From CBDAPI01 sp965248635 (lineage in GTDB: Bacteria > Acidobacteriota > UBA6911 > RPQK01 > CBDAPI01), in the NCBI GenBank assembly GCA_965248635.1, contig OZ252114.1, positions 4,526,001 through 4,590,000 of the forward strand: DNA of 64,000 nucleotides, in the 5' to 3' direction. Position 1 is the stretch's first letter. Every line of letters starts with the position of its first letter. A program made the position numbers and the translations under genes. This document shows, piece by piece, positions 1 through 8,458 of this stretch. The notes below the pieces were generated by a model that did not search any database, was not told where the DNA came from, and saw only the letters and a list, made by a program, of their open reading frames with translations.

Positions 1-1455
1 TCATCGACCACCACAGCATTGACCTCCTCCACATGAAGGAAGGCTGACAACTCACTGCTGTTTCGAGTCGGCTCCATCGGAACCTCCTGGCAGCGATGCC
101 CTTTGGCTCGAACATAGGCACAGTAGGACAGACTGGAAAACGCCTGCACCCGAATCGTCCCCAGATCCGGCGCCTCGGCCAGCAGGGCCTCGGACAGTTT
201 CACCACCTGCTGTTCCCGGTCAGAGCCTCGCGGGATGAGAAAAAAGATCAGGGCCACAAATGCTGCAACGATGACCGCGAAATGCAGGCGGCCCCCGGCC
301 CACAAAAACTGTTTCCAGTCGGGAAGAGCTCCCCTGACGTTCTTCAGCAGGAGCATTCCCGCCACCATGACCAGCGGGGTGGCCGGCAGAAGGTAATCGG
401 GAGATGGTTGGAGCACCAGCCCCACTGCCAGACTCGCCACCCCTCCCGCTCCGGAAATCACCCAGAACAACGGCGTGGTGGGGACCGGCGTTCCGGGCTT
501 CAGGAGAAGAAACAGCAGCAAACAGGAAGAGAAGCGGGGCCCACGGGCTTCGATCAGGACCGGGGAGAAACACCCAGAAGGATTCCTTGAGCAGTCTGGG
601 AACATTGCCGGCCACGTGCCCCAGAAAAGCCCCGGGATTCGCCAGCGCCGCCTCAGTGATGCTGTCTGCCTCTCCAAACACCTCCTCGACTCGCTGAGCG
701 TGGTCCAGGTGCCCGCTTCGCGGCGACCCTCCCGAAGCCTGGATTTCTGACCATGCGAAGTGCTGGGAAAAGACCTCAAAGGAGCGATTCGAACCCGCTG
801 GCCTGGAGGAGAGGGCGGACACCGCAAGAGAGATCAGCAGACAGATCGCCAGGGTCCCCCAGGCCGCCATTCCGCCGAGCTCGCGACGGTGGCGGTGGGT
901 CAACACCCTCTTCAGAAGCAGGACCGCCAGCGCTGCCAGGGCGGCAAGGTTGTCGGGACGGATCCAGATCCCCAGAAAGGAAACCCCCAGCAGTATGGGG
1001 AGCATTCCGGGGGTCCTCGGAGAGAATGCACCCAACAGCAATACCAGGGTGACCCCTGCTCCAGCAACGTGGAAGACCGGGTAATCGTAAAGAAGGGCCC
1101 CGTGACCGAGAAAGCCGAGAGACAGGAGCAACGCCAATGGCTCCGGAAAGAGTCTTCGGGAGAGCACCCAGAACAGGAGAACGACCGCATAAAGGACTAG
1201 CAGTCTGTGAGTCAGGTAAAGCGGCAGCGGATACCCAGAGGGGAAGATCCGGTGGTAAATCCCATAACCGATCACAAACAGTGGAGAGGACGCTCGATCA
1301 GGCCGAATGCCGGACGTCGCAAACGACTGAGCGCGATCGAAGTAATAGGCGCCGTCATTCTGAGGAAAGTCGAGATACAGGCTCTGGACACCAACGATGA
1401 GGCCGAAGGCCGTGGTCAGGAGCAGCAAACTGATCAACCCTGACATGGACTTCAT
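1..1455 (-). pseudogene. Polytopic membrane protein, GT-C glycosyltransferase-like, frameshifted and cut by window edge
   Basis: The first ~310 residues form a string of hydrophobic segments with an early luminal-loop motif DFPQNDGAYYFDRA, which resembles the acidic loop of GT-C (PMT/ArnT-like) enzymes that use lipid-linked sugars. Near 500-525 the reading frame shifts by one base. In the original frame the sequence turns Gly/Ser/Arg-rich and stops at 220. In the alternative frame a hydrophobic, sensible protein continues (LKPGTPVPTTPLF, then ALIFFLIPRGSD) to the first base of the window. The C-terminus is therefore missing from view. The family call is an inference from topology only. A sequencing error at the shift cannot be excluded. 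It lies 205 bp downstream of gltD on the same strand and need not be co-transcribed. Confidence 0.6.
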
Positions 1456-1559
1456 GGCGCAATGAACCCTCCTGCGATTAGTTTATCCTCTTACAACAAA
1501 AAGTCCCAATTCAGCCAGCCACGCCGACACCGAAATCACCAGACCGATCCGGGAAAGTG

Positions 1560-1580
1560 CCCTCGCTGGCGCTCAGGTTC
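1560..1580 (+). repeat. Dispersed 21-bp repeat, copy 1
   Basis: This copy, starting CCCTCGCTGGCGCTCAGG, lies in the spacer downstream of gltD. Close relatives occur at 8403-8423 (plus) and 47866-47886 (minus), all outside intact genes. It looks like a REP-like genomic repeat. Confidence 0.5.
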
Positions 1581-1660
1581 TGATTTGGATGGTAAGCGGC
1601 CGAGAGGCGTGATTAACCCCACCACGGGCGCCAGGCCGCGGCTGTCTTGGAACGTGGAAT

Positions 1661-3196
1661 TCAGCAGTGCGAGGGCCTGGGCAGGCGGCTCTTCCCCATC
1701 AGATGTTTGTCGATGGCACGAGCGACCGCACGACCTTCGTTGATGGCCCAGACCACAAGTGACTGACCCCGGCGGCAGTCGCCGGCAGCGAAAACGCCGT
1801 GAACACTCGTCGCAAAAGCTCCATATTCGGCCTGGTAGTTGGAGCGTTCATCGTATTCAACGCCCAGCATTTCGGTCACGGAGTTCTCCGGACCCAGAAA
1901 GCCGAGCGCCAGCAATACCAGATCAGCCTCCCACACCCTCTCGGTCCCGGGTATTTCACTGAACGGGGCCCTATCTCCCGGCCGCGCCCAGTCGATCTGG
2001 ACCGTCTTGATGCCGGCTACATTCCCATGGCCGTCGTCAATAAACTCCCTGGAGAGAATCGAGAAGCCTCTGGGATCGGTCCCAAACTTCGCCACGACTT
2101 CTTCATGGCCATAGTCGACCCGCAGAATCCTGGGCCATTCGGGCCAGGGGTTGTCCGGACCGCGCGCTTCGGGAGGACGATCCAGGAATTCAAAATTCAC
2201 TACGCCCTGACAACCGTGGCGGACTGCCGTGCCAATACAGTCGGTGCCGGTATCACCCCCTCCGATCACGATGACCTTTTTGGCTTTGGCCGAGATGTGA
2301 GCCTGATCCTCGAACCCCGAGTCGAGAAGGCTCTTGGTGTTCCGGGTCAGGAATTCCATCGCAAAGTGGATTCCCTTCAGATCTCGACCCGGGATGGCTA
2401 AATCCCGTGGAGCACTCGCACCTGTTGCCAACAGGAGTGAGTCATTCTGCTCCAGCAGCTGGTTGGGATCCAGGTAGCTGACAGAACGGCTGCTTTCCAT
2501 GATTCTCACCATGTGCCCCTCCGGCAGGTCCTCCCGCTGACCGACACAGGTATTGGTGACAAAGCGGATCCCTTCTTCCTTCAAGAGATTCACTCTGCGC
2601 TCCACTACCTGTTTTTCCAACTTCATATTGGGAATGCCGTACATAAGGAGGCCTCCCACTCGATCGGAGAGTTCGTACACGGTGACGGAATGACCGGCCT
2701 GGTTCAGCTGGGCGGCTGCCGCCAGTCCTGCCGGTCCTGATCCCACAATGGCCACCTTCTTTCCCGTGCGGGTTCGGGGCCTCCTGGGTTTCACCCAACC
2801 CTCGGCGAAACCTCTGTCAATAATGGCGTTCTCGATGTTCTTGATGGTGACGGGAGGCTGGATGATGCCCAGGACACAAGCCCCTTCACAGGGCGCCGGA
2901 CAGGTGCGTCCTGTGAATTCCGGGAAGTTATTGGTCTGATGGAGGCGTTCGAGTGCCTCCCGCCAGCGGCCCCGGTAGACCAGGTCGTTCCACTCCGGAA
3001 TCAGATTATCAATCGGGCAACCGCTGTTCGACTGGCAGAAGGGGACGCCGCAGTCCATACAGCGAGCCCCTTGCTGCCGCAGGTGGCCCTCGTCCGGCGT
3101 GGTGAAGATCTCCTCAAAGTCCCCGATCCGAACCGGGGCGGGGCGGTAGGGAACCGCCTTTCTCGAATACTTCTTGAACCCTGGGTCCTTCGCCAT
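1661..3196 (-). CDS. gltD: Glutamate synthase small subunit
   Basis: This is the FAD/NADPH-dependent beta subunit of glutamate synthase. It passes electrons from NADPH through iron-sulfur clusters to the large subunit, which makes two glutamates from glutamine and 2-oxoglutarate. Residues ~40-115 carry the cysteine-rich [4Fe-4S] region (CMDCGVPFC, then CPAPCEGAC). A dinucleotide fold follows at ~148 (VAIVGSGPAGLAAA) and a second at ~310 (VIVIGGGDTGTDC). The C-terminal FAD motif GVFAAGDCRRGQS is present. Length (511 aa) is slightly above the usual ~480. It begins 13 bp after the gltB stop, so the pair forms a gltBD operon on the minus strand. No frameshift or missing motif is seen. Confidence 0.97.
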   Translation of the reverse strand: MAKDPGFKKYSRKAVPYRPAPVRIGDFEEIFTTPDEGHLRQQGARCMDCGVPFCQSNSGCPIDNLIPEWNDLVYRGRWREALERLHQTNNFPEFTGRTCPAPCEGACVLGIIQPPVTIKNIENAIIDRGFAEGWVKPRRPRTRTGKKVAIVGSGPAGLAAAAQLNQAGHSVTVYELSDRVGGLLMYGIPNMKLEKQVVERRVNLLKEEGIRFVTNTCVGQREDLPEGHMVRIMESSRSVSYLDPNQLLEQNDSLLLATGASAPRDLAIPGRDLKGIHFAMEFLTRNTKSLLDSGFEDQAHISAKAKKVIVIGGGDTGTDCIGTAVRHGCQGVVNFEFLDRPPEARGPDNPWPEWPRILRVDYGHEEVVAKFGTDPRGFSILSREFIDDGHGNVAGIKTVQIDWARPGDRAPFSEIPGTERVWEADLVLLALGFLGPENSVTEMLGVEYDERSNYQAEYGAFATSVHGVFAAGDCRRGQSLVVWAINEGRAVARAIDKHLMGKSRLPRPSHC

Positions 3197-3209
3197 TCTG
3201 GTCAGCCCG

Positions 3210-6200
3210 TCAGCTCTGGACGGGAAGGCTGACGGTGGCCTCTCCCTTTTCTTTCTGAGCTGTCGCCAGCACCAGCTTGTAGTCGGTCGGAATCACTTGC
3301 ACGAACTGCTTGGTCGCCTCCGGCCAATCCGTCAGGACCCGGCGGGCCACGGAAGAACCGGTGTATTTCTCATGCAGCTCGATCAGTTTCCTCAGTTCAT
3401 CCCTGGCACGGGTGCCGGGGCGCTCGAGCTCAACCATTTCCAGATTGCAGTGCTTCTCGAAGTCTCCGTTCAGATCCCAGACATAAGCGACCCCTCCCGA
3501 CATTCCCGCTGCAAAATTGCGCCCCGTGGGGCCAAGGATGACAGCCCGGCCTCCGGTCATGTACTCACAACCGTGGTCTCCAACGCCCTCGACGACAGTC
3601 CACGCTCCGCTGTTGCGCACACAGAAGCGTTCAGCCGCCCGGCCCCGGAAGAAGGCCTTCCCACCTGTAGCTCCGTAAAGAACAACGTTGCCAACGATGA
3701 TGTTCTCTTCCGCGGTGAAACCAGTGGCTTCGGGAGGATAGATGACCAGACAACCACCGGAGAGCCCCTTGCCCACATAGTCGTTGGCGTCGCCCTCCAG
3801 CTCCAGGGTGACGCCGTGGGCGAGAAAAGCTCCAAAGCTCTGACCGCCCGAACCGTTGAGCTTGACGTGGATGGTGTCGTCGGGCAGACCTTTCTCACCC
3901 CATCGCTTGACCAGTTCGTGACTGAGAATCGCTCCCACCGAGCGGTCGACATTGTAAATCGGCATCTCGAGGTGGACCTTCTCTCCCTTCTCGAGGGCGG
4001 GACCGAGGCTGGGAAGCAACTCCCGAAGGTCGAGAGCCCGGTGCAGTCCATGATCCTGTCGGGTTGTGCAATACACGGATGTGTCCGGATGCGGCTTCTG
4101 GGCGGGCAGCAGCACAGGCTCCAGATCGATCCCCCTGGCCTTCCAGTGCCGAGCCGACTCGTCGGCTTCCAAAAAATCCGTTCTGCCAATGATCTCGTGG
4201 AAGCGCCGGAGCCCGAGCTGAGCCATGATCTTTCTGGCCTCTTCCGCAACCATGAACAGGTAATTGATCACGTGCTCTGGCTTGCCCTGGAACTGTTGGC
4301 GGAGAACGGGGTCCTGGGTGGCGATGCCCACGGGGCAGGTGTTCAGGTGGCACTTTCGCATCATGACGCAACCCAGAGTAATGAGCGGAGCGGTCGAAAA
4401 ACCGATCTCTTCCGCGCCCAGCATTGCGGCGATGATGACATCACGGCCGGTCTTGATTCCGCCATCGGTTTGCAGACACACGCGGCTCCGGAGATCGTTC
4501 ATTACCAGCGTCTGATGGGTTTCGGCAATGCCCAGTTCCCAGGGCAGGCCGGCATGCTTGATGCTCGTCCAGGGAGAGGCGCCCGTGCCCCCGGAATCTC
4601 CTGAGATCAGAATGCGATCAGCATGGGCTTTGACCACTCCTGCGGCAATCGTGCCGACTCCGACTTCTGACACGAGCTTGACACTGACATGGGCCGAGGG
4701 GTTCGAATTCTTCAGGTCATAGATGAGCTGAGCCAGGTCCTCAATCGAGTAAATATCATGGTGCGGAGGAGGGCTGATCAGACCCACTCCTGGAGTCGAG
4801 TAGCGAATTCTGGCAATCGTCTCGTCGACCTTGCGCCCGGGGAGTTCTCCGCCTTCACCCGGCTTGGCCCCCTGGGCGATCTTGATCTGGAGCTCATCCG
4901 AGTTGGTAAGGTACCAGGCCGTGACGCCGAACCGGCCGGAGGCGACCTGCTTGATCGCCGACCTTCTCGAGTTCCCATTTGCGTCCGGCTCGAAGCGCCG
5001 TGGATCTTCACCGCCTTCACCCGTGTTGCTTCTGCCACCCAACCGGTTCATGGCCACGGCGAGCGTTTCGTGGGCCTCAGTGGAGATCGACCCAAAGCTC
5101 ATCGCACCGGTGCAAAAGCGCTTCACGATCTCACTTGCCGGTTCCACATCGTCCACGGGAATCGGACCTCCAATTCCCTTCCGGAACTTCATCAGACTTC
5201 GCAGTGAGCAGCGGACGCTTGCATCGTTATTGACATAATCGGAGAAGCGTCGGTAGGACTCCTCATCGCCCTCACGACCCGCGACCTGCAGATCGCCGAT
5301 GGCCTTTGGATCCCACATGTGCCGCTCTCCGTCGGCTCGCCAGTGGAACTCCCCTGGATTGGGCAGGCTGGTCAGCCGGGGGGCGTGGGGGGGAGGAAAG
5401 CCCAGCCGATGGCGTCGCAGGCTCTCCTGCGCAAGATGCTCGAAACCGACACCCTGGACCCGGCTGGGAGTGTTGCGAAAACAGCGGTCGATCACCTCAT
5501 CCTTGAGGCCGACTGCCTCGAACACCTGGGCGCCCTTGTAGGACTGGAGTGTGGAGATCCCCATCTTGGCCATCACTTTGAGGATTCCTTTGGCAACGCC
5601 CTTCCGATAGGCGCTGACGACCTGATCGTCCCTCTTGAATTCCTGACTGTCCAGCCACCCCTCCCGGCGGGCCTCCCAGAGGGCTTCGAAGGCCAGGTAG
5701 GGGTTGATGGCATCGGCCCCGTATCCGATCAGGAGGCAGTGATGGTGGACTTCTCTTGCCTCTCCCGTCTCTACGATCAGAGCCAGTCGAGTCCGTTTTG
5801 CTTCTTGCACCAGGCGGTGGTGAACGGCTGCGCAGGCCATCAGGGAACTGAGGGGAACCCTGTGGGGTCCGATCTCCCTATCGGAAAGAATCACAACACT
5901 GAAACCCTCATCGATGGCTTGCTCAGCAGCTTCGCAGATGCGGTCGAGCGCCGAAATCATGCCCGCGGCTCCCTGTGAGTGTTCAAATGTGATGTCGATC
6001 GTTTTCGCCCGCCATCCCCGATGGTCCATACACTGGAGCGCGGCCAACTCCTGGTTGGTGAGGATGGGATGGGGAACGTAGAGGCGATGACAGTGCTCTT
6101 CGGTGATGTCAAGGAGGTTTTGCTCCGGGCCGACGTAACAGGCCAACGACATGATGAGCTCTTCCCGGATCGAGTCGATGGGGGGGTTCGTAACCTGGGC

Positions 6201-7790
6201 AAAGAGCTGCTTGAAATAGTCGTAAATCATTCGAGAACGGTCAGAGAGACAGGCCAGGGAGGAGTCATTGCCCATCGAGCCCACCGGATCCCGCTTCTGC
6301 TGCACCAGAGGCAGCAGCATGAACTGCATCGTCTCCTGCGTATAGCCGAAAGCCTGCATGTGGCCCAGGATCCTCGGCGCTCCCAATTCTCTAGAGGGCG
6401 TCTTCTGGAGATGAGAGAGGGAAATCCTCTGGCGCCCGAGCCAGCGTTCATAGGGCCTGCGCCCACAGAAATCTCTTTTCAGCTCCTCGTCCGGAATGAG
6501 TCTTCCTTCTTCAAAGTCGACCAGAAACATGCGGCCGGGTTGAAGCCGGGCCTTTTCCTTGATGAGACTCGGTTCGATAGGCAGGACACCGGCTTCGCTG
6601 GCCATAATGACGCGGTCGTCATGAGTCAGATAGTAGCGACTCGGGCGCAGCCCGTTCCGATCCAGAACCGCCCCAATGTAGTGGCCGTCGGTAAAGGTGA
6701 TCGAGGCCGGGCCGTCCCACGGCTCCATCAGGCAGGAGTGGTACTCGTAAAATGCACGTTTGTATTCAGGAATAACCCCGGGATTCTGCCAGGCCTCGGG
6801 AATCATCATCATGATGGCTGCTTGCAGTGTCCGGCCTGTCATCAGCAGGAATTCGAGAGCATTGTCAAAGTTGCCTGAGTCAGAGCAATCCGGCTCCATA
6901 ATGGGGAACAGTTTTCCCTGCTCGTTTCCGAACAGAGAGCTCTGCATCACGCCTTCGCGAGCGCGCATCCAGTTGATGTTTCCCCGCAAGGTGTTGATTT
7001 CGCCGTTGTGACTCATGAAACGATTGGGCTGGGCGCGATCCCAACTGGGAAAAGTGTTCGTGGAAAAGCGGGAGTGCACCATGGCCAGGTGGGTCACGAA
7101 ATCAGACGCCGAAAGATCGGGATAGTAGGGCAGCACCTGCCCCGGAGTGAGCATCCCCTTGTACACGATCACCTTGGTCGACAGGCTACAGATGTAAAAG
7201 GCCTTGGCCTGCTCCAGAGACGGATCGCTGCGCAGGAGATGACTGGCGCGCTTGCGGATGAGATAGAGCTGGCGCTCAAAGGCGTCTCCTGCAACGCGCG
7301 GAGCGGCTCCCACAAACAGTTGCTCGATGCGGGGCTCCGAGCTCCTTGCACCGGGCCCCAGGTCGGCCCCATCCCGGTCAGTTGGCACCAGTCTCCATCC
7401 GAGCAGTTGCTGTCCCTGTTCCTCGATGATCCGCCCGACAGCCCGTTTGCACACCTCGCGCTCGTCTTTGTTGGGGGGAAGAAAGACCAGCCCGGCGCCC
7501 AGCCTCCCGGGAGACGGAAGCCCCGTGCCCAGATCTTCCCGGGCAACTCTGGCAAGAAACTCATGGGGCAATCCCGTGAGGATCCCTGCCCCGTCACCTG
7601 TGTTCGGTTCACAGCCCCGGGCTCCCCGGTGGTCCATGTTCAAGAGAGCCTGGTAAGCATCGGTCAGAATCTGATGACTCCTCTCACCCTTGATGTGAGC
7701 CACCAATCCGACGCCGCAGCTATCCCTCTCGAAGGCAGGATCGTAAAGACCTTTCTTTTTCGGATAGCCAAACTTTTCTCTCCAACGCAT
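3210..7790 (-). CDS. gltB: Glutamate synthase large subunit
   Basis: This is the alpha subunit of NADPH-dependent glutamate synthase (GOGAT), the main ammonia-assimilation partner of glutamine synthetase. At 1526 aa it has the usual full length. The N-terminal nucleophile Cys lies at residue ~25 in RDSCGVGLVAHIKG, so a short propeptide is removed. The class-II glutaminase domain is followed by the central domain and the FMN-binding synthase domain (GEGGELPGRKVD, then SGDSGGTGASPW). The [3Fe-4S] cysteines sit in CVMMRKCHLNTCPVG. The C-terminal GXGXG helix domain (LNGSGGQSFGAF) completes the protein. The start ATG has GGAGAG about 7 bp upstream. It is the first gene of the gltBD operon. Long plus-strand open frames across it are shadows. 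Confidence 0.98.
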   Translation of the reverse strand: MRWREKFGYPKKKGLYDPAFERDSCGVGLVAHIKGERSHQILTDAYQALLNMDHRGARGCEPNTGDGAGILTGLPHEFLARVAREDLGTGLPSPGRLGAGLVFLPPNKDEREVCKRAVGRIIEEQGQQLLGWRLVPTDRDGADLGPGARSSEPRIEQLFVGAAPRVAGDAFERQLYLIRKRASHLLRSDPSLEQAKAFYICSLSTKVIVYKGMLTPGQVLPYYPDLSASDFVTHLAMVHSRFSTNTFPSWDRAQPNRFMSHNGEINTLRGNINWMRAREGVMQSSLFGNEQGKLFPIMEPDCSDSGNFDNALEFLLMTGRTLQAAIMMMIPEAWQNPGVIPEYKRAFYEYHSCLMEPWDGPASITFTDGHYIGAVLDRNGLRPSRYYLTHDDRVIMASEAGVLPIEPSLIKEKARLQPGRMFLVDFEEGRLIPDEELKRDFCGRRPYERWLGRQRISLSHLQKTPSRELGAPRILGHMQAFGYTQETMQFMLLPLVQQKRDPVGSMGNDSSLACLSDRSRMIYDYFKQLFAQVTNPPIDSIREELIMSLACYVGPEQNLLDITEEHCHRLYVPHPILTNQELAALQCMDHRGWRAKTIDITFEHSQGAAGMISALDRICEAAEQAIDEGFSVVILSDREIGPHRVPLSSLMACAAVHHRLVQEAKRTRLALIVETGEAREVHHHCLLIGYGADAINPYLAFEALWEARREGWLDSQEFKRDDQVVSAYRKGVAKGILKVMAKMGISTLQSYKGAQVFEAVGLKDEVIDRCFRNTPSRVQGVGFEHLAQESLRRHRLGFPPPHAPRLTSLPNPGEFHWRADGERHMWDPKAIGDLQVAGREGDEESYRRFSDYVNNDASVRCSLRSLMKFRKGIGGPIPVDDVEPASEIVKRFCTGAMSFGSISTEAHETLAVAMNRLGGRSNTGEGGEDPRRFEPDANGNSRRSAIKQVASGRFGVTAWYLTNSDELQIKIAQGAKPGEGGELPGRKVDETIARIRYSTPGVGLISPPPHHDIYSIEDLAQLIYDLKNSNPSAHVSVKLVSEVGVGTIAAGVVKAHADRILISGDSGGTGASPWTSIKHAGLPWELGIAETHQTLVMNDLRSRVCLQTDGGIKTGRDVIIAAMLGAEEIGFSTAPLITLGCVMMRKCHLNTCPVGIATQDPVLRQQFQGKPEHVINYLFMVAEEARKIMAQLGLRRFHEIIGRTDFLEADESARHWKARGIDLEPVLLPAQKPHPDTSVYCTTRQDHGLHRALDLRELLPSLGPALEKGEKVHLEMPIYNVDRSVGAILSHELVKRWGEKGLPDDTIHVKLNGSGGQSFGAFLAHGVTLELEGDANDYVGKGLSGGCLVIYPPEATGFTAEENIIVGNVVLYGATGGKAFFRGRAAERFCVRNSGAWTVVEGVGDHGCEYMTGGRAVILGPTGRNFAAGMSGGVAYVWDLNGDFEKHCNLEMVELERPGTRARDELRKLIELHEKYTGSSVARRVLTDWPEATKQFVQVIPTDYKLVLATAQKEKGEATVSLPVQS

Positions 7791-8458
7791 TCTTCTCTCC
7801 TAAGGCCGCAAAATGCCACAAAAGCGCTGCTGGGCGGGGACCGTTCCAGGGGGTACGTGACCTCCGTCCAGCCGCTGCTTCAGCAGGTTGTCGGTTTCCT
7901 CTCAAGTGTGGTTTGCCTATTGGCGTGCCGCTGGGAGCCGAAGTAGAGATGTCGGCGGGCGGTCGATTCGGAGTTGACTGAAAACTCGGCCGCCACGTTT
8001 CGCGAAGTTCGAACTACAGGTAGCTTCCAATCCGGACCGTTGACTCGAATCCCGCCTGAGACTGCTTCCCTGCTCGCGACAGTCCACCCCCTGGATTCGG
8101 ACAGAATCCCAGGGCTTGGAACTGGCTTATTGTGTTTCAGTCGCAATGGTGACGCAGCCTCAACGGGTTTCTCAAGCCTTAAATCAAAAGCAAACGGTTC
8201 CTCCTATAGTACCCGATTTGTCAAGATCGTGCATTGTCGGACCTGGGCCCGCTGCGGCCTTGGAACGTTGCAACCTCCAGCGGTCCGTGCTGGGGGCTCC
8301 TAGAGTCCCCGGATCGACTCGGCTCGCTCGGACAGGCTTTTGTCGCTGTCCACAGAGCCCTGCATCATTAGCCAGCGCTTCGGCTCCGCGGCCACCACTC
8401 GACCCTCGCTGACGCTTGGGTTGTGACAATTGCTGGGCAGGCATTGGAGGACGCGCCC
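7791..8458. other. Intergenic region upstream of gltB
   Basis: There are about 670 bp between the gltB start and the end of the cytochrome gene. I see no convincing coding region, tRNA or riboswitch fold. The half nearest 7790 must hold the gltB promoter and leader, but no clear -35/-10 pair could be fixed. A copy of the dispersed 21-bp repeat lies at the far end. Confidence 0.5.
8403..8423 (+). repeat. Dispersed 21-bp repeat, copy 2
   Basis: This copy starts CCCTCGCTGACGCTTGGG and lies 36 bp beyond the stop of the octaheme gene. It differs from the copies at 1560 and 47866 at only a few positions. Confidence 0.45.
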
